The position numbers and the translations under genes were made by a program. Positions 27,164 to 35,990 of a stretch of 64,000 bases of DNA are shown piece by piece. The DNA comes from Nodularia sphaerocarpa UHCC 0038 (GTDB taxonomy: Bacteria; Cyanobacteriota; Cyanobacteriia; Cyanobacteriales; Nostocaceae). Each line of letters opens with the position of its first letter. The stretch's first letter is position 1. Below the pieces are notes generated by a model. That model worked only from the letters and a program-made list of their open reading frames with translations, was not told the DNA's origin and made no database searches. The stretch is taken from assembly GCF_022376295.1 (NCBI RefSeq), contig NZ_CP060140.1:3104356-3168355 (forward strand), read 5' to 3'.

Positions 27164-27827
27164 GAGAATCTTCTGTTTCTGTATATGTCCGTTCTACATA
27201 CGCTATTCTGTCACCTTGTAGCTGATATGCTTTTTGAATTAACTCCTCACGAGAAAGAGGTTTTTCTATAGTATCTATAGGTCGCATATCAAAGAGAGAA
27301 AGTTGTTTAACACAATTTTGGTTATCAGGCAACAGTTTATATAAATTATGCTGCTTTAATAGTCTATCTTCTAAACATTCATGTGATTCTAAGTCACCAT
27401 TTTTATGAATATGGTTAATTTCTAAACCTGTCTTTTTCAAATATGGACAAACCAAAATAGCTCTATGGCAAACAATAGGGTCTTGTTCAGCACACATTAA
27501 ACTAATTTGATGTTGTTCAGCACCCTTAATCAGACGATTTAACCCTGTTGCAAAAGCTTTGGTGGCACTAATTAAATCATAACGAGCCATACCCTCTACG
27601 TAACAGCTTCGATCATTAGGACGAGCGCCTAAATTATCGCCAAGGCTGACATATGCAATATCTACGGTTTGGAGTGCTTTTTTAAAAGCAGATTGATTGA
27701 AATGTGGAAATCTCTGGCTATAAGGGCTAGAGCGTACATCTGCTACAGCCGTAATTCCATTTTGTTTCAAATTTTCAATAAAAGTTTCAATTGAATGATT
27801 GGAGTGTCCAATAGTGAATATTTTCAT
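27147..27827 (-). CDS. DUF488 family protein (long)
   Basis: This 226-aa protein has the full DUF488 signature: FTIGHSNHSIETFI, VADVRSSPYS, and LMCAEQDPIVCHRAIL. A C-terminal extension (about 150-226) is specific to the longer members. It is the first gene of the DUF488-DUF488-dual-OB operon. Two unequal DUF488 copies next to each other suggest a heteromeric complex. The biochemical role is not known to me. Confidence 0.82.
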   Translation of the reverse strand: MKIFTIGHSNHSIETFIENLKQNGITAVADVRSSPYSQRFPHFNQSAFKKALQTVDIAYVSLGDNLGARPNDRSCYVEGMARYDLISATKAFATGLNRLIKGAEQHQISLMCAEQDPIVCHRAILVCPYLKKTGLEINHIHKNGDLESHECLEDRLLKQHNLYKLLPDNQNCVKQLSLFDMRPIDTIEKPLSREELIQKAYQLQGDRIAYVERTYTETEDSHERAS

Positions 27828-27908
27828 AAGTCATCATAATTTTTGAGTAGTACACAATTTTCTAATTATAATAAAATTTGGGACTGAGAAATAAATCCCA
27901 GTCCCGAT

Positions 27909-27946
27909 AAAAAAGCGGGCTAACCGCTAATGAAGTGGTTAACCCG
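27909..27946 (-). terminator. Rho-independent terminator for ycf46-ycf35
   Basis: On the minus strand a 13-bp stem with G-U pairs (27934-27946 with 27916-27928) is followed by six T residues (27914-27909). It lies about 30 bp behind the ycf35 stop. A second stem GGGACTG/CAGTCCC is at 27880-27905. Confidence 0.8.
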
Positions 27947-27975
27947 TTCAGCTTTGGGAACGCGCTGAGAAAATT

Positions 27976-28326
27976 CTATTGCAATACCAACTTGACATTG
28001 GCGTTTTGCAGACCGCGCTGTTTTACTTCAGACAAGGTTTTGTTAACAGCATACTTTTGGTTGATGGAGTTGATCAACTCGGTCTGATTGTGCTTCTTAG
28101 CAACGCCCCACAGGTCAGCGATAAGGTCAAAGGAACCATCGCTATTGCGAGACCAACCTAGATCATATTCACCTTCCAAAACAGCTACGATGTCGGAGCG
28201 AACGCGCTGACCATTGTAACCACGAACATCCGCTTCAGTCTTCACGCTTATACCTAAGTCGCGCAAAGAAGACTTGAGGATCTCAGCATCGGTGATTTTG
28301 GTACGCAGTGTGCTAAAATGAGACAT
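27976..28326 (-). CDS. ycf35: Ycf35 / DUF1257 family protein
   Basis: This 116-aa soluble protein is found in cyanobacteria and in some plastid genomes. MSHFSTLRTKITD and the VRSDIVAVLEGEYDLGW region identify DUF1257/Ycf35. Its function is not established. ATG 28326 has GGAGGAAA just upstream, which decides the start; the frame is open for 13 more codons but without a better start. It is the last gene of the RHH-ycf46-ycf35 group, 141 bp behind ycf46, with hairpins between (CCCCTG/CAGGGG near 28441). Confidence 0.9.
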   Translation of the reverse strand: MSHFSTLRTKITDAEILKSSLRDLGISVKTEADVRGYNGQRVRSDIVAVLEGEYDLGWSRNSDGSFDLIADLWGVAKKHNQTELINSINQKYAVNKTLSEVKQRGLQNANVKLVLQ

Positions 28327-28467
28327 TTGGGTTTCCTCCAGTGAGAAGAGTAAGAAAAAAGACAACGGTTTTTTTCGGTAAGCCGCGCTGATGGAAATGC
28401 GGCTTTTTCTCTTAGCTGCTAGCTTTGGGGGCTAGCCTTTGCCCCTGGTATTAGCAGGGGAAAGCTT

Positions 28468-29979
28468 TTAAAACTCCATGCGCTGATATTCGGCGACGGA
28501 GGCTGCGGCGGGTCTGGCTCGCTGTCTAGCCCAATCTCTCAGGGCTGTTACCTGTTCTTGCATGGTACGTGACAACGGCAGAGTTGCTTTCAGTGCAGCA
28601 ATAATATCTAATTGTGTGAACTCGCGGTCTTGGGCGAAGGCTTCATACATTGCCGCCACAAGTGCTTGTTCAATTTCTGCCCCAGAGAAGCCGTCAGACA
28701 TCTTGGCTAATTGCTCAAGGTCGAATCGAGAAATGTCTTCACGACGTTTGGTGAGGTGGATATTATATATATCCTGCCTTTCTTCGGCTGTGGGCAGATC
28801 CACAAAGAAAATTTCGTCAAAGCGTCCTTTCCTCAGAAACTCTCCAGGCAAGCGTTCCACTCGGTTCGCGGTTGCCATGACAAATACGGGAGATTTCTTG
28901 TCTTGCATCCAAGTTAGGAAAGAACCAAAGATTCTACTTGATGTACCGCCATCGGAATCAGATGAACCTGAGCTACCTGCAAAGGATTTATCTAATTCGT
29001 CTATGAACAGAATCGCTGGAGAGATGGATTCTGCTGTTTTTAGGGCGTTACGTAGATTGGCTTCACTTCGTCCCACCATTGAGCCGTCATATACTCGTCC
29101 CATGTCTAGGCGTAGTAATGGCAAACCCCACAGTCTGGAGGTAGTTTTAGCAATTAGTGACTTACCACAACCAGGAACACCAAGTATTAACATTCCTTTG
29201 GGTTGAGGCAAACCATACTCTCTCGCCCTTTCTGTAAAGGCATTAGAGCGCTGTTTCAGCCACCTTTTTAGTTCTTCTAAGCCACCGACAGCATCAATGG
29301 TTGCATCTTCTTCGATGTATTCTAAAATACCATTGCGCCGAATGAGTTGCTTTTTCTCAGATAGAACTATATCTACTTCATCCTCCGTTAAGCGTCCAGT
29401 TGTTACCTGTGCTTTACGGTATACTTTCTCGGATTCATCTTTAGTTAAGCCTAAAGCTGCTCTGAGAAGTTTTTCTCGCGCCTCGGTTGTCAGCCGTCTG
29501 CCTCGATTTTGCTCTAAATGGTAGGTTAAAACTTTGTTTAACTCCGCCATGTCTGGCAATTGGAAGTCAAGAACGACAACTTCTTTTTCTAATTCAATGG
29601 GAACTTGCTGCATGGGTGACATCAAAATGATGTTTTTCTGCATTCCCTTAAAACTAGCGATCGCATCACGTAAGGATCTCGTTGTAGCAGGCGCATCAAT
29701 AAACGGATGTAAATCTTTAAGAATAAATATACCAGGTTCTTTCTGCCGGATGATCCACTCAATCGCAGCCTCCGGCGAAACAGTATTATGTTGAGTGACG
29801 TTCCGGGGTTGCCCATATTCCACGATGCCGTGAGTTACTGTCCAGACGTATACGCGGCGTTGGGGCTTTAATAATTGGGCGATTGTGGAAATTGCCTGTT
29901 CCGCCCGTTCTTCCTCGGAGGTCACAAGGTAGATTAGAGGATATTGAGCTTGAATTAGAATATTGAGCTCTTCTTTCAT
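28468..29979 (-). CDS. ycf46: Ycf46-type AAA ATPase
   Basis: This 503-aa AAA+ ATPase is conserved in cyanobacteria and some plastids. The N-terminal part (about 1-220) has a degenerate ATPase-like fold (IYLVTSEEERAEQ). The C-terminal AAA module has Walker A GVPGCGKS (267-274), Walker B LFIDEL (324-329), the NRVERLPGEFLRKGRFDE arginine-finger region and a lid. In Synechocystis, work on a Ycf46 homologue links it to inorganic carbon use in photosynthesis. Grouping with ycf35 supports a joint role. Start ATG 29979; the RHH gene lies 90 bp upstream on the same strand. Confidence 0.92.
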   Translation of the reverse strand: MKEELNILIQAQYPLIYLVTSEEERAEQAISTIAQLLKPQRRVYVWTVTHGIVEYGQPRNVTQHNTVSPEAAIEWIIRQKEPGIFILKDLHPFIDAPATTRSLRDAIASFKGMQKNIILMSPMQQVPIELEKEVVVLDFQLPDMAELNKVLTYHLEQNRGRRLTTEAREKLLRAALGLTKDESEKVYRKAQVTTGRLTEDEVDIVLSEKKQLIRRNGILEYIEEDATIDAVGGLEELKRWLKQRSNAFTERAREYGLPQPKGMLILGVPGCGKSLIAKTTSRLWGLPLLRLDMGRVYDGSMVGRSEANLRNALKTAESISPAILFIDELDKSFAGSSGSSDSDGGTSSRIFGSFLTWMQDKKSPVFVMATANRVERLPGEFLRKGRFDEIFFVDLPTAEERQDIYNIHLTKRREDISRFDLEQLAKMSDGFSGAEIEQALVAAMYEAFAQDREFTQLDIIAALKATLPLSRTMQEQVTALRDWARQRARPAAASVAEYQRMEF

Positions 29980-30069
29980 ACAATCGACCTACTTGAGACC
30001 TTATACAGTAAAGACATCGTTTGTTGGTTGTGGCAACCGAATCATGAACTGTTCATTCATCATTCTTAC

Positions 30070-30414
30070 CTAGCAAGGAACCAATTCTTCCTCACCCTTG
30101 GGATGAGTTTCATCTTTTTCCATCTCGTCAATGGATAGATGCTCTGGGATTATTCCTGCTTGACTGCTCATGGCAATCAGTTCTCCATCACGTAAGACTA
30201 ATGAACTCTCACACTCTGGACAGGAGTAAATTCGATGCGTTCTTCCATAGGCAGAAGCTTCAACTTCCTCAACTATTTCTGAATTAGCTAGGTAGAAGAC
30301 TAGGGCGCGTTCCGCAAGCTCTGACATCGGTTCTGAATCAATAGCTGAACGAATCTTCAGTTTTTTGTGAAGTTCTGGCGACAGATATAAAGTAACCTTT
30401 TGCTTAGTTTGCAT
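30070..30414 (-). CDS. Ribbon-helix-helix protein with C-terminal zinc-ribbon-like motif
   Basis: This 114-aa protein starts with a CopG-like ribbon-helix-helix (KVTLYLSPELHKKLKIRS, then ELAERALVFYL; residues 5-45), a DNA-binding or antitoxin fold. A short region with CPEC (about 69-72) follows; only one CxxC pair is clear, so full zinc binding is uncertain. The tail is acidic. It is the first gene before ycf46 and ycf35, and could regulate them. No toxin gene is adjacent, which argues against a toxin-antitoxin pair. Confidence 0.75.
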   Translation of the reverse strand: MQTKQKVTLYLSPELHKKLKIRSAIDSEPMSELAERALVFYLANSEIVEEVEASAYGRTHRIYSCPECESSLVLRDGELIAMSSQAGIIPEHLSIDEMEKDETHPKGEEELVPC

Positions 30415-30692
30415 ATAAGTCTTTGACGGCCTTACCCGGGTATGTATATTACGTTATCGATTATTTTCTGAGATGTCAAGACATTAAAGCGTTTTGACGG
30501 CAATATTGTTACATTCCTTTACAACTAACTGATGGTTGTGAGTGACACAGTTATGAATGTGAGTCATTTAGGAAACATTTCCCAGGTTCGGCTGATGTAA
30601 TTAGCTGGGACTAAAAATATGGCATTTTATCGATAAAAATTAGGTTTATCTGGTAAATTTGAAAGATAAGTAACTTGAGAAAAAATATAATT

Positions 30693-31217
30693 ATGTCTAC
30701 CACTACAGTAAAAGCCTGTAGTTTACAACAGAAAATTTATACTAAAATTACAAACCTGGGTGGCAAGACTGCCCTGTTATTCAGCCTGTGGAGTTGTACA
30801 GGCAGCAGTTTCCTCGCTCCTAAAGTCACATGGAATACTTATACTAATTCGCGTTATGGTTTTGAATTTCCATATCCTAGTAATTGGAATGCCTTACCAG
30901 CTAAAGCAAATAATGATGGAATTGTTCTGGTATCACCAAATAACGCGTATGTAGAAATTCGGGCTTGGGCTGGTTATCAGATACCTGAGTCAAGAGAACA
31001 AAATAGCCAAACAACGCACAACCCTAACTTTCAAACAGGTCAAGGTGTATCTGGAGTGCTACTTGTGGAAGTTGACCAGCAAATAAGCTCAATGACATTG
31101 AGCCTAACTAAAGATCAAGTCCAATATTACTGGCAGGCGCGCAGCCAGAATGAAGAATTTTCCGATTACTATCATTTGTTCTACTACATTGCCTACCAGT
31201 ACAGGATTCAGGAGTAG
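30693..31217 (+). CDS. Hypothetical lipoprotein or secreted protein
   Basis: This 174-aa protein has an N-terminal hydrophobic segment ending in LLFSLWSC, a plausible lipobox (Leu-Trp-Ser-Cys, about residues 31-34), so it may be lipid-anchored in the periplasm. The mature part contains YGFEFPYPSNW, a motif seen in PsbP-like and similar bacterial periplasmic proteins. ATG 30693 is chosen over TTG 30675. No function can be assigned. It is divergent from the RHH-ycf46-ycf35 group. Confidence 0.7.
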   Translation: MSTTTVKACSLQQKIYTKITNLGGKTALLFSLWSCTGSSFLAPKVTWNTYTNSRYGFEFPYPSNWNALPAKANNDGIVLVSPNNAYVEIRAWAGYQIPESREQNSQTTHNPNFQTGQGVSGVLLVEVDQQISSMTLSLTKDQVQYYWQARSQNEEFSDYYHLFYYIAYQYRIQE

Positions 31218-31380
31218 GAGAAAGTGAGGGAATGGGGAAGTATAGTCAAAAATTCTGATTCGGGATCATCCTCATCTGCCTAATTTCCTAAGCCAAAATT
31301 ACCTATTTTTACAAGAATGATGGTTGAGAGGGTACAGAAACCTGATAGATTTAGCTATCAGCGAGTAAAAACTGGTGAAG

Positions 31381-32535
31381 ATGAAAGTCCTGGTAATTGG
31401 TGGTGATGGATATTGCGGTTGGGCAACTGCACTTTACCTTTCCAACCGAGGTTACGAAGTTGGAATTTTAGATAGTTTGGTGCGGCGGCACTGGGATAAT
31501 GAATTGGGTATCGAAACTCTGACTCCCATCGCACCAATTCAGCAACGCCTCCAGCGCTGGCAAGATTTGACTGGTAAATGTATCGACCTATTCGTTGGCG
31601 ATATTACTAATTACGAATTTCTCAAGCAAGTTTTACACCAATTTGAGCCGAACGCCCTCGTGCATTTTGGTGAACAACGTTCAGCGCCCTTTTCGATGAT
31701 TGACCGAGAACACGCCGTTCTCACTCAGGTTAATAATGTCGTCGGGACTTTAAACTTGCTGTACGCCATGCGAGAAGATTTCCCAGATTGCCACATGGTG
31801 AAGCTGGGAACAATGGGTGAGTATGGTACACCCAATATTGATATTGAAGAAGGGTTCATCACAATTGAACACAACGGCCGCAAAGATACCTTACCGTATC
31901 CGAAGCAGCCGGGTTCGATGTACCACTTGAGCAAAGTTCATGATAGTCACAATATCAACTTTGCTTGCCGCACTTGGGGGCTGCGGGCTACAGATTTAAA
32001 TCAAGGGATAGTTTATGGCGTTCTGACCGAAGAAACGGGAATGGACGAAATGTTAATCAATCGCCTTGATTATGATGGTGTATTTGGTACAGCCCTGAAC
32101 CGTTTTTGTATTCAAGCTGCGATCGCTCACCCACTTACCGTCTACGGTACAGGTGGACAAACTCGTGGTTTCTTGGATATTCGAGATACAGTGCGATGTG
32201 TAGAACTGGCGATCGCCAACCCAGCCGAACCCGGAGAATTTCGAGTATTTAACCAATTTACTGAACTATTCAGCATTGGTGACTTGGCATTAATGGTGAA
32301 AAAAGCTGGCAATGCGATCGGACTGAATGTAGATATCAATCACCTGGATAACCCCAGAGTTGAAAGAGAAGAACATTACTTCAACGCTAAAAATACCAAA
32401 TTGCTGGATCTAGGTTTACAACCCCACTATCTCTCTGATTCCTTACTTGATTCATTGTTAAACTTTGCAGTCAAGTATCAAACACGAGTTGATCACAAGC
32501 AAATTCTGCCCAAGGTTTCTTGGCACAGAAAGTAG
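31381..32535 (+). CDS. sqdB: UDP-sulfoquinovose synthase
   Basis: This 384-aa extended-SDR enzyme makes UDP-sulfoquinovose from UDP-glucose and sulfite, the head-group donor for the thylakoid lipid SQDG. VIGGDGYCGWATALYL is the NAD-binding Rossmann motif; LGTMGEYGTPN holds the catalytic Thr; YHLSKVHD (about residue 182) is the YxxxK pair; and GQTRGFLDIRDTVRC is typical of SqdB. Start ATG 31381 fits the motif distance (GTG 31375 would add two residues). sqdX, the next step, follows 235 bp downstream. Confidence 0.96.
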   Translation: MKVLVIGGDGYCGWATALYLSNRGYEVGILDSLVRRHWDNELGIETLTPIAPIQQRLQRWQDLTGKCIDLFVGDITNYEFLKQVLHQFEPNALVHFGEQRSAPFSMIDREHAVLTQVNNVVGTLNLLYAMREDFPDCHMVKLGTMGEYGTPNIDIEEGFITIEHNGRKDTLPYPKQPGSMYHLSKVHDSHNINFACRTWGLRATDLNQGIVYGVLTEETGMDEMLINRLDYDGVFGTALNRFCIQAAIAHPLTVYGTGGQTRGFLDIRDTVRCVELAIANPAEPGEFRVFNQFTELFSIGDLALMVKKAGNAIGLNVDINHLDNPRVEREEHYFNAKNTKLLDLGLQPHYLSDSLLDSLLNFAVKYQTRVDHKQILPKVSWHRK

Positions 32536-32770
32536 ATTCAAGCCTGTTGGAAACTGTTCGTCATGTCTTAGCAACACATGATGGACAGTCAATTTTTTTT
32601 GAGCATCAACTATATATCTTTTGGGCAAAATGCCCACTTCTACCTAGCAGGACGGACTTACCATAAAGCCTGGATAGGCAGCATTTTTATGTATAGCCCC
32701 AGACTAACAAACTGCGGGTAATTGACTGTAATGCAAAAGAATCTGGGATTATCTGCTTATCTAGTTTTTT

Positions 32771-33907
32771 ATGAGAATCGCTTTATTTACTGAAACCTTT
32801 CTTCCCAAGATTGACGGCATAGTAACGCGCCTGCGCCATACTGTTGACCATTTACAACGCAATGGCGACCAAGTACTAGTCTTTGCCCCTGATGGTGGAA
32901 TTACAGAACACAAAGGAGCTAAAGTTTACGGTGTGACTGGCTTTCCTTTGCCATTGTATCCAGAGTTAAAAATGGCCTTACCCCGTCCTGCCATTGGTTA
33001 TGCTTTAGAAGAATTTCAGCCAGATATTATTCATGTGGTGAATCCTGCTGTCTTAGGATTAGCTGGGATTTTTTATAGCAAGATGCTTAAAATACCGCTA
33101 GTTGCATCTTACCATACCCATTTACCTCAATATCTCCAGCATTACGGTTTGGGAATGCTTGAAGGATTTCTGTGGGAATTGCTCAAAGGCGCTCATAATC
33201 AAGCCGCTTTGAATCTTTGCACCTCTACGGTGATGATGGAAGAACTCACAGAACACGGTATTGAACGGGTAAAGGTTTGGCAGAGGGGTGTGGATACGGA
33301 ATTTTTTCATCCGGATTTAGCTAGTTTGGAAATGCGATCGCGTCTGTCCCAAAATCACCCAGAGAGTCCCTTGCTGCTGTATGTCGGTCGTCTTTCCGCC
33401 GAAAAGGAAATTGAACGCATCAAGCCCATTTTAGAGGCAATTCCCCATGCCCGATTGGCACTAGTTGGTGATGGTCCCCACCGTCAAGAATTAGAAAAAC
33501 ATTTTGCAAACACTGACACTCATTTTGTCGGGTATCTCACAGGACAAGAGTTAGGTTCTGCCTTTGCTAGCGCTGATGCTTTTATTTTTCCTTCTCGCAC
33601 AGAAACACTAGGCTTAGTGCTACTAGAAGCAATGGCTGCTGGCTGTCCAGTCGTCGCCGCTCGTTCTGGGGGGATTCCTGATATTGTCACCGACGGTGTA
33701 AATGGCTATCTTTTTGACCCCACAGCAGATATTCAAGATGCGATTCATGCTACTGTCCGCCTTCTAGAACACAAACAAGAACGAGAGGTGATTCGTCAAA
33801 ACGCCCGTAAGGAAGCAGAAAATTGGGGATGGTCAGCTGCTACTTGCCAGTTGCAAGATTACTATCAAAAGGTAGTATTTGCCGAAAAACTGACTACTGT
33901 AGCTTGA
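32771..33907 (+). CDS. sqdX: Sulfolipid synthase (SqdX glycosyltransferase)
   Basis: This 378-aa GT4-family glycosyltransferase transfers sulfoquinovose to diacylglycerol, completing SQDG synthesis. It has the GT-B fold: FTETFLPKIDGIVTRL at the N-terminus, HVVNPAVLGLAG and YHTHLPQYLQHYG, then the nucleotide-binding half with LLYVGRLSAEKEIERI, ALVGDGPHR and the E-x7-E motif region ESFGL-like SRTETLGLVLLEAMA. It lies directly behind sqdB, which settles the assignment. Confidence 0.94.
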   Translation: MRIALFTETFLPKIDGIVTRLRHTVDHLQRNGDQVLVFAPDGGITEHKGAKVYGVTGFPLPLYPELKMALPRPAIGYALEEFQPDIIHVVNPAVLGLAGIFYSKMLKIPLVASYHTHLPQYLQHYGLGMLEGFLWELLKGAHNQAALNLCTSTVMMEELTEHGIERVKVWQRGVDTEFFHPDLASLEMRSRLSQNHPESPLLLYVGRLSAEKEIERIKPILEAIPHARLALVGDGPHRQELEKHFANTDTHFVGYLTGQELGSAFASADAFIFPSRTETLGLVLLEAMAAGCPVVAARSGGIPDIVTDGVNGYLFDPTADIQDAIHATVRLLEHKQEREVIRQNARKEAENWGWSAATCQLQDYYQKVVFAEKLTTVA

Positions 33908-33978
33908 ATAAGTCAACAGTTAACAGTTATCAGTGAAAAGACCTTGATGACTGATAACTGTTAACTGATAGTAGTCTC

Positions 33979-34239
33979 TCAGGTGGTAGTTTCTTCACCA
34001 TCACTTTGAAAAGGACTTTCGCCAATTTGCAGTTGTTTTTTCGTTTTTTTCAACTGTTTCCACAAAGCCTTGATTTGTTCGTAAGCTTCATCTGGAGTTA
34101 GCTTTCCACCAGTTTCTAAATTACAGATGTAACTGATACGTTGAGCAAATTCCTGTAAATTTGCATTAAAAACCAAGTTTTCCGGCTTTACATGACCATA
34201 GTAGCGTCCACGAGGATAGAGAAAATCATCTTTGTTCAT
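33979..34239 (-). CDS. Small conserved cyanobacterial protein (DUF7219-like)
   Basis: This 86-aa soluble protein has an N-terminal MNKDDFLYPRGRYYG motif and a helical rest (FNANLQEFAQRISYICNLE, then TPDEAYEQIKALWKQLKK). I recall similar small cyanobacterial proteins annotated as DUF7219, but the number is from memory. It is convergent with sqdX. Function is unknown. Confidence 0.72.
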   Translation of the reverse strand: MNKDDFLYPRGRYYGHVKPENLVFNANLQEFAQRISYICNLETGGKLTPDEAYEQIKALWKQLKKTKKQLQIGESPFQSDGEETTT

Positions 34240-35086
34240 TATTTTTGCAGAATTTATCTAAATATTGCACCTATTTGAGAAATTTCCTAAAAAGGAACTT
34301 TCCCACTTTCATCTAGCCTTTCCCAGTCGGCTGAAGTAGGGATTTATCTGTGTTTATCTGTGTACCCTGCACCGAAGCGGCTACACGTCTATATCTTTGG
34401 TCGAACAATTCTTGTAGTACCTATCGAGGTGTCCTTGTCTTTTAGTGATTGGGTTTTTTTAACTTGGAAATCCCTGAATATAACTGAATAATTAACTCCC
34501 CTAATCTTTTTTTAACCAGATCAGACCAAAAAATTTCACATCAATACATTCATTCTGACAGGAATTGTCGGGAAAATGGTGAACTCTGAGGAGAAATTTC
34601 CAGGATCAGGAGAAAAGATCAAATCCTTTGACAATATGCAGTATCAAGAATTTATTTACTTAATGGGCAAAACATGATACATTAATTATTGCTAATTAAT
34701 ATCATTAAAAATGAGTATATTTTTAGGCACTTGCGAATATATTTCATCGTGGAAAAAATTTTGCCTGTGCTAAAAAGTTCTATTCATCCAGGATGAATAT
34801 GTATGTGTTCACTGATTTTAGAGTTTTTATGCACCCCTATGATTACATTCAAGATATAAAAATTACCATACACTAAATATAATTATCTTCCATCAAGGGT
34901 TAGAGTTCAGTTGTGATTCTTAGACAAATTACCCTGACTATCGCCCTAGTAGGGTGTAGGTGCTTGATATCAACTGAGAAACCATAGCCAACTCACCACG
35001 AATGGCGAATATTGAATAACTAAAGATAAAATAGTGAAGCCTGAAAGGGCGAAATCTGCCCACTGCCTCAAACTTTACCTCACATC
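34240..35086. other. About 850-bp gene-free region upstream of purC
   Basis: I see no convincing coding frame. The stretch contains TTTATCTGTG repeats (34338-34362), a single-end copy of the inverted-repeat element at 43560-43837 (see 34399-34422), and long AT-rich DNA. The purC promoter must lie near its right end; a stem GGGCGAAATCTGCCC is at about 35046-35060. Confidence 0.6.
34399..34422. repeat. Single-end copy of the 43560-43837 element
   Basis: The 24 bases starting GGTCGAACAATTCTTG match the outer end of the inverted-repeat element near 43.6 kb with one mismatch, including the GTAGTACC just outside it. No matching opposite end is seen here. Confidence 0.55.
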
Positions 35087-35824
35087 ATGTCTGTTTATCC
35101 CCAGTTATACGAAGGCAAAGCTAAAATTCTCTATGCAACGGACGATCCTGAAGTCTTGTTGGCTGATTTTAAAGACGATGCCACAGCTTTTAATGCCCAG
35201 AAACGTGGCAGTATTATCGACAAGGGAAAAATTAACTGTACCATTTCTAGCCAGCTATTTCAGCAGTTAGAAATATATGGTATAAAAACCCACTATATTG
35301 ATAGCCCTCATCCGCATCAAATGCGAGTCAAGGCTGTAAAGATTGTGCCAATAGAAGTAGTTGTCAGAAATATTGCTGCTGGTAGTTTGTCTGTGCAAAC
35401 AGGATTACCAGTCGGTACAGTGCTGAAACAGCCTTTGGTGGAGTTTTATTACAAAAACGACGAATTGGGAGATCCACTGTTAACAAGCGATCGCCTATTT
35501 CTGCTGGAACTAGCAACGCCGGAACAAGTAGATGTAATTCACAATCTAGCATTGCAAGTCAACGAGTTTCTCCGGGGCTTTTGGGATTCGTGCGGTATTA
35601 CCCTAGTAGACTTCAAACTAGAATTTGGTTTGGACTCACAACAGCAGATACTATTAGCAGATGAAATTAGCCCTGATACTTGCCGTTTGTGGAACAAAGC
35701 CGAAGCAGATCCTAACTTGAGAGTCATGGATAAAGACCGCTTCCGCCGCGACTTGGGAAATATAGAGAATGCTTACCAGGAGGTTTTACAACGAGTTCTA
35801 CAAGCAGTAGAAAGTCAAACTTGA
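35087..35824 (+). CDS. purC: SAICAR synthase
   Basis: This 245-aa enzyme joins aspartate to CAIR with ATP, a middle step of purine synthesis. It has YEGKAKILY at the N-terminus, GSIIDKGKINCTISSQLF, KIVPIEVVVRNIAAGSL (the family signature) and LVDFKLEFG with LADEISPDTCRLW. The length is typical. It is not linked to purS-purQ, about 32 kb away. omp85 follows on the same strand after 145 bp, an order I recall from Anabaena PCC 7120. Confidence 0.96.
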   Translation: MSVYPQLYEGKAKILYATDDPEVLLADFKDDATAFNAQKRGSIIDKGKINCTISSQLFQQLEIYGIKTHYIDSPHPHQMRVKAVKIVPIEVVVRNIAAGSLSVQTGLPVGTVLKQPLVEFYYKNDELGDPLLTSDRLFLLELATPEQVDVIHNLALQVNEFLRGFWDSCGITLVDFKLEFGLDSQQQILLADEISPDTCRLWNKAEADPNLRVMDKDRFRRDLGNIENAYQEVLQRVLQAVESQT

Positions 35825-35990
35825 ATTTGTCAAAACCAAAAGATCAGAACAAATGGTTTTTGACTGATGCCTTGTGACTTATAAAGTAAATAGGCAATAG
35901 CAAGCAACTTTATTTTGAGCTGATATCTTTGGCATACGAGCATAATTGCCAAGGGAATGGTGTGTGGACGTGAAGAGGAATTTAAATAAA

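Noticed and set aside
27831..27975. Possible small gene between the DUF488 operon and ycf35.
   Set aside because: The interval holds two stem-loops and a T-run on the minus strand, which are explained as terminators.
30070..30414. Antitoxin of a toxin-antitoxin pair.
   Set aside because: No small toxin-like gene is adjacent; the neighbour is ycf46.
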